A program made the position numbers and the translations under genes. DNA of 57,404 nt from an uncultured Roseovarius sp. (GTDB taxonomy: Bacteria > Pseudomonadota > Alphaproteobacteria > Rhodobacterales > Rhodobacteraceae): NCBI RefSeq assembly GCF_947259555.1, contig NZ_CAMYMD010000047.1, forward strand, positions 1 to 57,404, in the 5' to 3' direction. The notes beneath the pieces are model-generated. The model was given only the letters and a program-made list of their open reading frames with translations, did no database searches and was not told where the DNA came from. Below, piece by piece: positions 8,256 to 19,535 of this stretch (within the stretch, counting starts at the first letter, position 1; each line of letters opens with the position of its first letter).

Positions 8256-8539
8256 GTCCGGTCCTGTCGATGGCGCGCGCGAAAGGCCGCGAGGGTTGCG
8301 GCCTGCTTGGCGTTGTGACGCCGGTTCACGGCCCGCCAATGCGCGGGGGCAAGCCGTTCGTGGATACCCCGCGCCAGAAGCCAGCGCAGCGGCCCGCCGA
8401 GACGGCGTTGACGCGACAGACGGTAGAGCCATTTCCCCAGACGGGAGGCTTTGAGGCGTGCAAACATGACAGGTCCGGTCTGGTGTTGTTCGAGGCCAGC
8501 ATGTACACAGCGCCAGAAATTTTGTAAACGCTTTGGCAT
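8252..8539 (-). CDS. Small basic hypothetical protein coupled to DUF6716-like gene
   Basis: A 95-residue, strongly basic protein (MPKRLQNFWRCVHAG at the start, ARLKASRLGKWLYRLSRQRR and HWRAVNRRHNAKQAATLAAF further on) with no recognised domain and no clear membrane helix. Its stop overlaps the start of the next gene by four bases (ATGA), strong evidence that it is translated and works with the DUF6716-like protein. Starts at 8539 (MPKRL) or 8566 (MARES) are both possible. It is divergent from the neuA-HAD gene, with the starts about 50 bases apart. Function unknown; an amphipathic membrane-association role is only a guess. Confidence 0.5.
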   Translation of the reverse strand: MPKRLQNFWRCVHAGLEQHQTGPVMFARLKASRLGKWLYRLSRQRRLGGPLRWLLARGIHERLAPAHWRAVNRRHNAKQAATLAAFRARHRQDRT

Positions 8540-8589
8540 ACTGGGGACCTTGCTTTCCCGAGCCATAGCCAGAGGATGTTGCACCGCCC

Positions 8590-9786
8590 GTGACCACCCC
8601 GCCTGTTTCCATCGAGACCGCAACCCAGTGTGTGATACTGGCCAGGGGAGGGTCCAAGGGCGTTCCGGGCAAGAACCTGAAGCGCGTCGGCGGACTATCG
8701 CTGGTCGCGCGATCGGTGCGCGCGGCCCGGGCCGCGGCGTCCGTCACGGCGGTGCATGTCTCGACCGATGATCCGCAGATCGCCGCCGAGGCGGAGCGGT
8801 TTGGCGCCGAGGTGATCCACAGGCCGGCGGCGCTCTCGGGCGATGGTGCCAGTTCCGAGGCCGGCTGGCTGCATGCGCTCGGGGAAATCGCGGCTCAGGG
8901 CCGGGCCGTGGAGCGGCTGGTATTTCTGCAATGCACCTCTCCCTTCACCACCGGCGCGGATATCGAGGCCTGCCTCGCGGCGATGGACGGGCAGGAGGCG
9001 GCCTGCGCCCTGTCGGTGATCGAGGATCATTCCTTTTTGTGGGCGCGCGACGCGGCCGGGTTCGGTCACGGGACCAACCATGATGAACAGCGCCCGCGCC
9101 AGCGGCGGCAGGATCTGCCCCCCGCCTTTCGGGAAAGCGGCGCGATCTATTGCGTGCGCCGCGCCGATTTCGAGCAGCATCAGAGCCGGTTCTGCGGGCC
9201 GGTGGCGCTCTGTCCGGTGGACCATCCGCCGGTCGAGATCGACAGTTTCGACGATCTGGCGCTCTGTGTGCAGATCGCCGCGCGGCGCGGCGGCGATGCG
9301 ATCGAGGCTGAGCGGCTCGACCGGGTGGCAGCCGTGGTGATGGATTTCGACGGGGTGCATACCGACAATCTCGTGCTCACCGACGAGACCGGACGCGAGG
9401 CGGTGACGACATCGCGCGGCGACGGCATGGGGCTGGGCCTGATGCGGGCGGCGGGGTACTGGCGGTTGATGATCCTGTCCAAGGAACGCAACCCGGTGGT
9501 CGAGCGTCGTGCCGCGAAACTGGGGATCGAGGTGCATCAAGCGGTGGATGACAAGGTGGCGACACTGGAGAGCTGGCTGGCGGAACAGGGGCTGAGCTGG
9601 GCGCAAATGCTTTACGTGGGAAATGACGTCAACGACGCCACGGCCATGGCGCGGGCGGGTCTGTCGGCTTGCCCCAGTGACGCCCATCCCGAGATCCTCG
9701 CTCAGGCGGACTGGGTCTTGCCACAGCCCGGCGGCCGGGGTGCGCTGCGCGCCATGTGTGACACCTTCCTGATGCGGACCCGGTGA
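8590..9786 (+). CDS. CMP-nonulosonate cytidylyltransferase fused to HAD phosphatase
   Basis: A bifunctional protein of 398 residues. The N-terminal domain (~12-235) is an acylneuraminate cytidylyltransferase: LARGGSKGVPGKN (18-29) is the CTP-binding loop, followed by STDD, LQCTSPF, FRESGAIYC and VEIDSFDDL. It would activate a nonulosonic acid as its CMP derivative. The C-terminal domain (~246-395) is a KdsC-like HAD phosphatase with nucleophile DxD in MDFDGVHTDN (D252, D254), lysine in LSKERN (298) and GNDVND (344-349), all intact. The fusion recalls vertebrate CMAS and bacterial Kdn/Neu5Ac 9-phosphate phosphatases, where the phosphatase removes a 9-phosphate. It may fill the PseF role here. 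GTG start; its stop overlaps the next start (GTGA). Confidence 0.85.
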   Translation: MTTPPVSIETATQCVILARGGSKGVPGKNLKRVGGLSLVARSVRAARAAASVTAVHVSTDDPQIAAEAERFGAEVIHRPAALSGDGASSEAGWLHALGEIAAQGRAVERLVFLQCTSPFTTGADIEACLAAMDGQEAACALSVIEDHSFLWARDAAGFGHGTNHDEQRPRQRRQDLPPAFRESGAIYCVRRADFEQHQSRFCGPVALCPVDHPPVEIDSFDDLALCVQIAARRGGDAIEAERLDRVAAVVMDFDGVHTDNLVLTDETGREAVTTSRGDGMGLGLMRAAGYWRLMILSKERNPVVERRAAKLGIEVHQAVDDKVATLESWLAEQGLSWAQMLYVGNDVNDATAMARAGLSACPSDAHPEILAQADWVLPQPGGRGALRAMCDTFLMRTR

Positions 9787-10598
9787 ACGTGCTGGCGGGT
9801 CGGACCTGTGTGGTGGCCGGCAACGGCCATTCGCTGACAACGCTCGCACCGGGGCGGGTGCTGGCCACGGATGCCATTCTGCGCACCAACAATTTCTTTT
9901 TCGAGCGGGCCTTCTATCTCGGGCGGCGGGTGGATCTGGCCTATATCGCGGGGGATCCGCGCGTGGCCCCCTTCATGTTCGAAACCCTGCACCAGTGTCG
10001 CGACGATTACGACATCCGCGCCTGGACCAGCCATAACCCGCGGGTGATCCGCGCCGGGATGCGCCGGTTCGGCGATCTCTATCGCCCGATCCGGTTTCGC
10101 GACGCGGCCATCAAGGCCGAGGTGGCCAGACTCATGGAACGGTATCAGCGCAAGCCGATGTCGGGCACCTACGCGGTTTTGGCGGCCCATGGCATGGGCG
10201 CGGAGCACATCCTGCTGGCGGGCATGGATCTCTATACCGGCGGGCCGCGCTACCCGTTCACGCCGGGGCCGCATTTCCAGACATTGATGGCGCCGGGCAT
10301 GGCCGCGATGGGGCCGGACACGCATTTGCACGATCCCGATCTGGATCGTGCCATTTTCGAGCTGCTGGCGGCACGGGACGATTTGGAGCTGGAGCGCACC
10401 ACGGATCGCTCGGCGCTCGATGGGGTGTTGCCGCTTGCGCCGGTGCGCGAGGGGCCGCCGGTCGAGGTCTTGCCGCGCCCGGACGCGGTGAACGACTGGG
10501 TCAGCTGGGCCGGGCCATATCCGATCGCCCTGTTGAAGCTGCTGCGCCGGGGGGCCGCGCTGCGTCGGCGGTTGCTGGGGCGCGGGTCCTCGACATGA
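9783..10598 (+). CDS. GT42-family sialyltransferase-like enzyme
   Basis: A putative CMP-nonulosonate glycosyltransferase of 271 residues with the GT42 (Campylobacter Cst-I/II) pattern. VVAGNGHSL (residues 10-18) matches the CMP-binding AGNGPSL loop, RTNNFFFE (34-41) matches RCNQFYFE, and YLGRRVD follows. [26 protein letters not shown] (126-151, split here as SGTY and LAGMDLYTG motifs) matches the SGVY...GYKEIYLSGIDFY block. A later His (181 or 183 in [10 protein letters not shown]) is positioned like the catalytic base of CstII, just before an ELLA...[10 protein letters not shown] segment typical of the family end. It overlaps the cytidylyltransferase-phosphatase gene by 4 bp, so donor synthesis and transfer are coupled. 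The C-terminal [22 protein letters not shown] is basic and hydrophobic and may anchor it to the membrane. Confidence 0.75.
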   Translation: MNVLAGRTCVVAGNGHSLTTLAPGRVLATDAILRTNNFFFERAFYLGRRVDLAYIAGDPRVAPFMFETLHQCRDDYDIRAWTSHNPRVIRAGMRRFGDLYRPIRFRDAAIKAEVARLMERYQRKPMSGTYAVLAAHGMGAEHILLAGMDLYTGGPRYPFTPGPHFQTLMAPGMAAMGPDTHLHDPDLDRAIFELLAARDDLELERTTDRSALDGVLPLAPVREGPPVEVLPRPDAVNDWVSWAGPYPIALLKLLRRGAALRRRLLGRGSST

Positions 10599-10806
10599 GC
10601 CACACGCCATGGCGTCGACCGCGCCCGCATTCGTCCCCTGCGGGTCACCTTTATGCCGCTTTTGCATGGTCTTGCGATGCCATGGGGGGTATGCAGGTCA
10701 TCAAGCCCTCCGGGCGAAGACAGGGCAGGGAGGGCCAACCGGTGCGGATCGAGACAGCAGCGCGATCAGCCTTGCAGGGCGGTCACATGCGCGCGAGGAG
10801 CGGCCC

Positions 10807-11874
10807 ATGAAGCTTCTGATCACCGGCGGGGCCGGGTTTATCGGATCGGCGGTGGTCCGGCTGGCCATGTCCCGTGGCTACGAGGTGGTCAATCTCGACG
10901 CGCTGACCTATGCCGCCTGCCTCGACAACGTGGCTTCGGTGGCGTCTCATCCCGGCTATGTCTTCGAGAAGGCCGATATCCGCGACCGTGCGGCGCTCGA
11001 CCGGGTGTTTGCCCGGCATGCCCCCGATGCGGTCATGCACCTGGCCGCCGAGAGCCATGTGGATCGCTCCATCGACGGGCCGGGCGCCTTTGTGGAGACC
11101 AACATCACCGGCACCTGCAACATGCTGGAGGCGGCCTGCGCCTACTGGAACGCCCGCGACCGTTTTGCCGGGTTCCGCTTTCACCACATCTCCACCGACG
11201 AAGTCTTCGGCTCGCTGCCGCCCGATCCGTCGGTCAAATTCCACGAAGACACGCCTTATGATCCGCGCTCGCCCTACGCCGCGTCAAAAGCCGCCAGCGA
11301 TCATCTGGTCCGCGCCTGGGGCCATACCTATGGCCTGCCGGTGGTGCTGAGCAACTGTTCCAACAATTACGGCCCCTATCATTTTCCCGAAAAGCTCATC
11401 CCGGTGATCATCCTGCGCGCCCTGGCCGAAGAGCCGCTGCCGATCTACGGCGACGGCTCGAATGTGCGCGACTGGCTCTATGTCGAGGATCATGCCGAGG
11501 CTCTGCTGTGCGTGTTGCGGCAGGGCACCGTCGGCGAAAGCTACACTATCGGCGGCGACAACGAGCGCTCCAATCTGGAGCTGGTCAAGTCCCTTTGCGG
11601 CCTGCTCGACACGAGGCGTCCGCGCCCGGGCGGCGGGCGCTACGCCGATCTCATCCGCTTTGTCCCCGACCGCCCCGGCCATGACGCGCGCTATGCCATC
11701 GATGCCAGCCACATCCGGGAGACGTTGGGCTGGCGGCCCTCGGTGACGCTGGACGAGGGGCTGGCGCGCACCGTCGCATGGTATCTCGACAACGACGCCT
11801 GGTGGCGCGCGCTGCTTGATCGTGACGGGGTGGGGCAACGGCTGGGAGGCGGGGCGCCCGCCCGCACGGACTGA
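10807..11874 (+). CDS. rmlB: dTDP-glucose 4,6-dehydratase
   Basis: A 355-residue extended SDR converting dTDP-glucose to dTDP-4-keto-6-deoxyglucose. It has the NAD motif TGGAGFIGS (residues ~6-14), [15 protein letters not shown], the STDEVFGSL catalytic block (Thr, Asp, Glu) and [14 protein letters not shown] with the Tyr-x3-Lys pair. The length is normal. ATG 10807 has GAGGAG upstream. rmlA follows 42 bases downstream, but rmlC and rmlD are not in the window, so the product need not be dTDP-rhamnose; it could feed a dTDP-amino or other 6-deoxy sugar. The 208 bases upstream (10599-10806) hold no gene that I can support. Confidence 0.93.
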   Translation: MKLLITGGAGFIGSAVVRLAMSRGYEVVNLDALTYAACLDNVASVASHPGYVFEKADIRDRAALDRVFARHAPDAVMHLAAESHVDRSIDGPGAFVETNITGTCNMLEAACAYWNARDRFAGFRFHHISTDEVFGSLPPDPSVKFHEDTPYDPRSPYAASKAASDHLVRAWGHTYGLPVVLSNCSNNYGPYHFPEKLIPVIILRALAEEPLPIYGDGSNVRDWLYVEDHAEALLCVLRQGTVGESYTIGGDNERSNLELVKSLCGLLDTRRPRPGGGRYADLIRFVPDRPGHDARYAIDASHIRETLGWRPSVTLDEGLARTVAWYLDNDAWWRALLDRDGVGQRLGGGAPARTD

Positions 11875-11916
11875 CCTGAGAGCGGGCGCAAATGCGGTCC
11901 CGGAGGAGCTGAACAC

Positions 11917-12816
11917 ATGACGAAACGCAAGGGCATCCTGCTCGCCGGTGGATCCGGAACGCGGCTCTACCCGATCACGCTGAGCATCTCGAAACAGCTT
12001 TTGCCGGTCTATGACAAGCCGATGATCTATTATCCCCTGTCGGTGTTGATGCTGGCCAATATCCGCGAGATCGCGGTGATCACCACGCCGCAGGATCAGG
12101 ACCAGTTCCGGCGCACATTGGGCGATGGCAGCCAATGGGGGCTGGACTTCACCTATATCGAACAGCCCAGCCCGGACGGTCTGGCGCAGGCCTATCTGCT
12201 GGCCGAAGACTTTCTGGCGGGCGCGCCGAGCGCGATGGTGCTGGGGGACAACATCTTTTTCGGTCACGGGCTGTCCGAGCATCTCGATGCGGCGGATGCG
12301 ACCCCGACGGGGGGCACGGTCTTTGGCTACCGGGTGGCCGATCCGGAGCGGTATGGCGTGGTCGATTTCGCCCCCGACGGGCGGGTGCGCGCGATCGTCG
12401 AGAAACCCGAGGTCGCCCCGTCGCCGCTGGCGGTCACGGGGCTGTATTTTCTCGACGGCAGCGCGCCGGAGCGCGCCCGCAAGGTCACCCCGTCGGCACG
12501 CGGAGAGCTTGAGATCACCAGTCTGCTGGAGATGTACCTGGCCGATGAGATGCTGCATGTCCGGCAGATGGGGCGCGGCTATGCCTGGCTCGACACCGGC
12601 ACCCACGCCTCGCTGCTGGATGCGGGCAATTTCGTGCGCACGCTGTCGGAACGGCAGGGGCTTCAGGTGGGCAACCCCGAGGAGATCGCCTTTGGCAAGG
12701 GCTGGATCGACACGGAGGGGCTGCGAGACCGGGCGCGGCTGTTCTCCAAGACCGCCTATGGGCGTTATCTGAGCGGGCTTATTCGGGAGCCTGCGGGCGG
12801 CGGCAGATCACAGTAA
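11917..12816 (+). CDS. rmlA: Glucose-1-phosphate thymidylyltransferase
   Basis: A 299-residue enzyme making dTDP-glucose from glucose-1-phosphate and dTTP. The nucleotide-binding signature GILLAGGSGTRLYP (residues ~6-19), SKQLLPVYDKPMIYYPLS, LGDNIFF and the EKPE lysine region are intact, and GYAWLDTGTHASLLDA is the usual C-terminal active-site block. Length is standard. The next gene, on the minus strand, is convergent and overlaps its last 38 bases. It pairs with rmlB, feeding a 6-deoxyhexose branch of the glycan. Confidence 0.93.
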   Translation: MTKRKGILLAGGSGTRLYPITLSISKQLLPVYDKPMIYYPLSVLMLANIREIAVITTPQDQDQFRRTLGDGSQWGLDFTYIEQPSPDGLAQAYLLAEDFLAGAPSAMVLGDNIFFGHGLSEHLDAADATPTGGTVFGYRVADPERYGVVDFAPDGRVRAIVEKPEVAPSPLAVTGLYFLDGSAPERARKVTPSARGELEITSLLEMYLADEMLHVRQMGRGYAWLDTGTHASLLDAGNFVRTLSERQGLQVGNPEEIAFGKGWIDTEGLRDRARLFSKTAYGRYLSGLIREPAGGGRSQ

Positions 12817-13666
12817 GCCCGCCGCGGTTGACCTTGTTGAAGGCCGCGCCCTCGGGGGTGTAGATCGGCGTCTCCCGCCGAGGGATCTCCGGCTTGGCCA
12901 CGGCTCCGGCAAAGACGATCTCGCCATGGACGCGCTTGACCGCCTCGACCAGTGCCTGCGGAGTGAAGAACAGCGTGTGCGGATCCTGTCGGACGCCGTC
13001 GAGATGCAGATAGGAATGGCCGCCCTGCGGCACTTCGATCAGCATCAGGCCGGTGGCGTTGAGCGCCCCGACCAGATGGCTCAACGTATCGGTCAGCTCT
13101 TCGGCCGCCAGATGTTCGATGGAATGCGAGGCGACGATCACGTCGAACTGATCCTGCGGGATGTCGTCCAGCGTCGCGAATTGCCGGGCGCCGAGGTGAT
13201 CGAGATACTTGGCGCTTGCCAGATCGGGCTCAAAGGCACAGGGGGCGGTGGCCTCGCAAAGATGCAGGAAATATCCCGGCCCGCTGCCGAAGTCGAGCAC
13301 ATGCTCGAAGCGCGCGCCATGCTTTCTGAGGCGAATGATCTGCCCGCGCGCCCGCGCGTAATAGCGATGCATCATGCGCGAGTTTTCGCGATGCGCCTCG
13401 GAGAAATAGGTCTCGGGATCGATCTCGCGATCCTTGCGATTGGTGCGCGCGTAATCCTCGCGGTAGAACGCGTCCAGCATCTCGGCGGCATCCGGCACAT
13501 GCCCGAGCCCGCATTCGGTGCAATACAGGATCGTCCGCTTCGAGAACGGTTTGACGTTTGACGGGTAATCGCTGCTGTGGGTCAGCGCCATGGCCCCGCA
13601 GGCCGGACAGGGACGAGTGTTGTAAGGCGCGCCTGTCGTGGAAAATTTATTGGGTTCAGTCTTCAT
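12779..13666 (-). CDS. Class I SAM-dependent methyltransferase with N-terminal Cys4 motif
   Basis: A 295-residue protein. The N-terminal region has CPACG and CTECG (Cys at about 20, 23, 49, 52), a zinc-ribbon-like site seen in sugar C- and O-methyltransferases. VLDFGSGPGYFLHL (~123-136) is the SAM-binding glycine motif, followed by ASHSIEHL and LMLIEVPQGG. A sugar or glycan methyltransferase is the natural reading given its location, but the substrate is unknown. The start at 13666 gives the conserved MKTEPNKFS opening; an upstream in-frame start would add an AT-rich leader of no clear meaning. The 3' end overlaps rmlA convergently. Confidence 0.7.
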   Translation of the reverse strand: MKTEPNKFSTTGAPYNTRPCPACGAMALTHSSDYPSNVKPFSKRTILYCTECGLGHVPDAAEMLDAFYREDYARTNRKDREIDPETYFSEAHRENSRMMHRYYARARGQIIRLRKHGARFEHVLDFGSGPGYFLHLCEATAPCAFEPDLASAKYLDHLGARQFATLDDIPQDQFDVIVASHSIEHLAAEELTDTLSHLVGALNATGLMLIEVPQGGHSYLHLDGVRQDPHTLFFTPQALVEAVKRVHGEIVFAGAVAKPEIPRRETPIYTPEGAAFNKVNRGGLTVICRRPQAPE

Positions 13667-13888
13667 TTGAACTTTTAATCCGCTTAGCATTTCTTGACAT
13701 CTCACGGGCGGCATCATGTTGCAATCGTTATCACAAATATTTTAGAACGACCGCGGCGAAAGAGAGTGTCATTTCACGGCTGAGGCGCGGAGCCTGTCTT
13801 TCGTTGGCTGATTGAAGAATATCCATTAAGGACAGTAGGACGGCCTCGCTTGTGGCAAGGTCGGCATTGACGGGAAGGACTGCCATTC

Positions 13889-15232
13889 ATGACACAAAAC
13901 AAGCTCTTTGGCACGGACGGGGTCCGCGGTCAGGCGAATTCATGGCCGATGACCGCCGAGGTCGCGCTCAAGCTTGCGACGGCCGCAGGGCGCTACTTTC
14001 GGCGCGACAAGCAGGAGCACAGGGTCGTGATCGGCAAGGATACACGGCTATCTGGGTACATGATCGAGAATGCGTTGACCGCCGGGTTCACCTCCACGGG
14101 CATGAACGTGTTCCTGCTCGGGCCGGTTCCGACACCGGCGATCGGGTATCTGACGCACAGCCTGCGCGCCGATATGGGAGTGATGATTTCGGCCAGCCAC
14201 AATCAGGCCTGTGACAACGGGATCAAGTTTTTCGGCCCCGACGGGTTCAAGCTGTCCGATCAGGCCGAAGCCGACATCATGCGGTTGTTCGAGACCGGCG
14301 TTTCGCTGTCGAAACCCGAGAATATCGGCCGGGCCCGCAGGATCGACGATGCCCGTGGCCGTTATGTCGAATACGCCAAGACCACCTTCCCCCATCGCCG
14401 CCGTCTCGATGGTCTGCGGATCGTGCTCGACTGCGCCAATGGCGCCGCCTATCGCTCCGCGCCCGAGGTGTTGTGGGAACTGGGCGCCGAGGTGATCCCG
14501 TTGGGGGTGTCGCCTGACGGGTTCAACATCAACGAGAAATGCGGCTCCACGCATCCCGAGGTCGCCGCGCGCAAGGTTTGCGAGACCGGGGCGGATGTCG
14601 GGATTTGCCTCGATGGCGACGCCGACCGCGTCATCCTGATCGACGAGCAAGGCAGGGTGGCCGATGGCGACCAGATCATGGGGCTGATCGCGGCGCGTTG
14701 GGCCGAAGAGGGGCGGTTGTTGAACAGGGCGCTGGTCACCACCGTGATGTCGAACCTCGGGCTGGAGCGGTTTCTAAACGACAGGGGGATCGGGCTGGAG
14801 CGCACCGCGGTGGGCGACCGCTATGTCGTCGAGGCGATGCGCGCGGGCGGGCACAACCTTGGCGGCGAGCAATCGGGTCATATCGTGATGACCGATTACG
14901 CCACCACGGGCGACGGGCTGATCGGGGCCCTGCAATTTCTCGCCGCGATGGTCGAGACCGGAGAGGTGGCCAGCCGCCTGATGCGTGTCTTCGAGCCGGT
15001 CCCCCAAAAGCTGGTCAACCTGCGGTATGCGATCGGCAAGGCACCGCTCGAGGACATAGCCGTACAGGAGGCGATTGCCGAAGGCACGCGCAGGCTGGGC
15101 CAGGCGGGGCGCTTGCTGATCCGGACATCGGGGACAGAGCCGCTGATCCGGGTGATGGGCGAGGCCGAGGATCTGACCTTGCTTGACACGGTGCTGGACG
15201 AAGTGGTCACGCGGGTCCGTGCGGCCTGCTGA
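13889..15232 (+). CDS. glmM: Phosphoglucosamine mutase
   Basis: A 447-residue alpha-D-phosphohexomutase interconverting GlcN-6-P and GlcN-1-P, feeding UDP-GlcNAc. It begins [13 protein letters not shown], has the phosphoserine loop [17 protein letters not shown] (Ser about 103), the metal loop [12 protein letters not shown] and the C-terminal phosphate-binding [12 protein letters not shown]. The loop reads ASHNQ where the usual glmM reads ASHNP. The usual chromosomal glmM of alphaproteobacteria is not in a capsule locus, so this may be a second, dedicated copy supplying UDP-GlcNAc to the pse genes; confirming that needs the rest of the genome. The 222 bases upstream contain a TTGACA (13694-13699) but no convincing -10 box. 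Confidence 0.93.
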   Translation: MTQNKLFGTDGVRGQANSWPMTAEVALKLATAAGRYFRRDKQEHRVVIGKDTRLSGYMIENALTAGFTSTGMNVFLLGPVPTPAIGYLTHSLRADMGVMISASHNQACDNGIKFFGPDGFKLSDQAEADIMRLFETGVSLSKPENIGRARRIDDARGRYVEYAKTTFPHRRRLDGLRIVLDCANGAAYRSAPEVLWELGAEVIPLGVSPDGFNINEKCGSTHPEVAARKVCETGADVGICLDGDADRVILIDEQGRVADGDQIMGLIAARWAEEGRLLNRALVTTVMSNLGLERFLNDRGIGLERTAVGDRYVVEAMRAGGHNLGGEQSGHIVMTDYATTGDGLIGALQFLAAMVETGEVASRLMRVFEPVPQKLVNLRYAIGKAPLEDIAVQEAIAEGTRRLGQAGRLLIRTSGTEPLIRVMGEAEDLTLLDTVLDEVVTRVRAAC

Positions 15233-15255
15233 GCCGCGCTCGCCCCGGGACCGGG

Positions 15256-16224
15256 TCAGTAGGTATTGAGAAACGTATAGGCAAAGCGCCTCGGCCCGCC
15301 ATGGCGGTTCTCGATCTGCAACTCGCCTGACCGGACCGCCAGAGCGCTGCGTCCGTCCGTCGCGGTGGTGCCCGTCAGCACCGTCGTTCCCCAATCCTCA
15401 AGGCTGGTGCCACGGGCCAGGCTGAACAATGTCAGCGACGGGCCGGTATCATAGGAAAACAGCCCGCTATGCGGGGCCTGCGGAAATTCCTCTGCCACGA
15501 GATTGATCGCAACCATGCCCCCCGCGGACGGGGTGGGCACATAGCCGACGCTGTGATTGTCGATGTCGATCGTCCCTGAGAACAGGCACCGTGCCCGGCT
15601 CGCCCCGTCGCCGCGCCGCAGGGTGAGCGCCGAGGTCCAGGCGCTGCCGTCCGGACTCGTGCGGATGTGGAAGTCCTCATCGCCTGTGAGACCCAATTCC
15701 GCCCGGCCGGACCAGCCCGATTGCATCACCACCGATGCCGTATCGGCCGCCGTGGCCTTGTTTATGACAAGGCGGTGATCGCTGCCCGCATGCGAAAAGA
15801 GCGCCGCGTCCGAGGCGATGGCCAGCCGGTTAACGGTATCTGACGAGGTGCCGACCCCGATGCCATCGAGGTTTTGCAATGGCGGCGTCACTGCCAGCCA
15901 GTTTCCGGCAGAGAACACGCGCAGGGTCTGATCCTCGGCGCTCCAGGCCCGCCAGCCGTCTTTTGGGGCAAGGAATATCCAGTGCCCGCTGGCGTGATAG
16001 GCGAGCATTCCATCCTGTCCGGCCCAGACCCCGCTCGCGCCGGCGCCGAGGGCATGGATGTCTCCGTCCGCAGGGTCGGCAGGCGGGCTGGAGGCGTCAA
16101 AGCTTTGCACGGTAAGCTGTACAATCGCATCGAGACGCCGCAGCGCTTCGTTATGAGTCACGTGTTTCTGCGCCTGCGAGGGTTGAATGTAAGGCAGCAA
16201 AAGGTTCGACGAGTGATCCGACAT
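15256..16224 (-). CDS. DUF2793 domain protein
   Basis: A 322-residue protein. The first 90 residues (LLPYIQPSQAQKHVTHNEALRRLDAIVQLTVQ split over two motifs, then PADPADGDIHALGAGASGVWAGQDG) are the DUF2793 pattern, common in Rhodobacteraceae, often near phage-like or surface genes. The C-terminal part is rich in beta-strand-like Gly/Ser/Thr segments (LVINKATAADTASVVMQSG, DEDFHIRTSPDG, LTLRRGDG) like tail-fibre or receptor-binding repeats. ATG 16224 is preceded by GGAG. It has no enzymatic motif. Its position between glmM and pseB suggests a surface-associated role rather than a prophage remnant, as no other phage gene is visible. Confidence 0.7.
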   Translation of the reverse strand: MSDHSSNLLLPYIQPSQAQKHVTHNEALRRLDAIVQLTVQSFDASSPPADPADGDIHALGAGASGVWAGQDGMLAYHASGHWIFLAPKDGWRAWSAEDQTLRVFSAGNWLAVTPPLQNLDGIGVGTSSDTVNRLAIASDAALFSHAGSDHRLVINKATAADTASVVMQSGWSGRAELGLTGDEDFHIRTSPDGSAWTSALTLRRGDGASRARCLFSGTIDIDNHSVGYVPTPSAGGMVAINLVAEEFPQAPHSGLFSYDTGPSLTLFSLARGTSLEDWGTTVLTGTTATDGRSALAVRSGELQIENRHGGPRRFAYTFLNTY

Positions 16225-16458
16225 GAGGTGCTCCGTTGCAGTGCGATGACCGACGGCATCGAAACGCGCCGTCGTGACATCGATAACGAGGCGGATATTG
16301 CCGACGCGCAAAGGCACCGCACGGTGTATAGACCGAGCGCCTGAATAGGCGGGTTTCCACCTGTCACCACTGCTTTCGAAAGTATCGGCCGGTGTAGAAA
16401 TTGATAATATGTTGTCAAAAGTTGAAAAACGCGATAACGACCATTTCATAACCCATAG

Positions 16459-18626
<2,168 letters not shown>

Positions 18627-18653
18627 TCCAAGGGCGACGTTAACGCCGCCGGG

Positions 18654-19502
18654 CTACCCTCTGAACAGCCGCCGTATCAGGTGGCTGCTCAGGCACCAGG
18701 CCGCGCGCAGGCGGCTCAGTCCCGCGTGATCGCGATACACCCGCCACGTGGCCCGGATCGACCGCAGGCGGCTCGATGACAGCGAGCCCTGGGTCACGTG
18801 ATAGACGGCCAGCGGCTCCTGTAGCCCATGGGCGGCATCTGTACGGGTCAGCAGATCGAGCCACAGCGCGTAATCATGCCGCCGCGACAGGTGCGGCATT
18901 TCGATCTCTCCCAGCAGGGTGCGGTCGCATATCGCGGTGAGCGTGCCGATGACATTGCCGCATAGCAGTTGCTCGCGTGTCACCTGCGCCGGAACCCGCA
19001 CCTCGTGGCGGTGCCCCTTGCGCATCCGCCAGAACCCGCTAAAGGTCAGCGCCAGCCGGCATTCTTCCATCCAGCCCAGCTGGCGGGCAAGCTTTTCGGG
19101 CAGCCATTCGTCATCGGCATCCAGAAATCCCAGATAGCGGCCCCGGGCCTGCGCGATGGCCCGGTTACGGGCCGCCGCGGCGCCACGGGGATCGCCCTCC
19201 TGACGTGCCAGCGGCCGGATCCGGGCGTCGTCCCGGGCAAGCTCCCGGGCCAGGGTGAATGTCGTGTCGGTAGAGCCATCATCGGCAATGATCAGCTCCC
19301 AGTCCTGCCGGGTCTGGCCCTGAACCGAGAGCACCGCGCGGCTCAGATGGGCATCGGCGTTCCGGGCGGGCATGATGACCGAGATGGCGGGGGGCTGGAC
19401 CGCGGCGGACCGGGCGGAGGACAAAGGAACCGCGGTGGTGCCAGAGCCGTTTGACACTCTGCGAGGGACGGGATAACGGTATCGAGGATCGTTTCGCTGC
19501 AA
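18654..19502 (-). CDS. Glycosyltransferase family 2
   Basis: A 282-residue GT-A glycosyltransferase. ISVIMPARNADAHLSRAVLS, ELIIADDGSTDTTF and YLGFLDADDEWLPEKLARQLG are the classical GT2 motifs (nucleotide loop, DDGS, and DADD metal site), and the CGNVIGTLTAICDRTLL and RRHDYALWLDL segments give the acceptor-side ED-type motif. The N-terminal ~35 residues before ISVIMPAR are low in similarity and the true start may lie downstream of 19502. It is divergent from the NeuB-like gene and convergent with pseC. It may add a sugar to or from the nonulosonic acid; the donor is unknown. Confidence 0.85.
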   Translation of the reverse strand: MQRNDPRYRYPVPRRVSNGSGTTAVPLSSARSAAVQPPAISVIMPARNADAHLSRAVLSVQGQTRQDWELIIADDGSTDTTFTLARELARDDARIRPLARQEGDPRGAAAARNRAIAQARGRYLGFLDADDEWLPEKLARQLGWMEECRLALTFSGFWRMRKGHRHEVRVPAQVTREQLLCGNVIGTLTAICDRTLLGEIEMPHLSRRHDYALWLDLLTRTDAAHGLQEPLAVYHVTQGSLSSSRLRSIRATWRVYRDHAGLSRLRAAWCLSSHLIRRLFRG

Positions 19503-19535
19503 TACGCCATTCCACTACTTTAGGTGTTAGAAAAC

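Noticed and set aside
8256..8747. Upstream extension of the DUF6716-like gene to a 533-residue protein
   Set aside because: The extra residues lack family resemblance and would overlap the coupled small gene and the cytidylyltransferase start; 8255 has an ATGA coupling.
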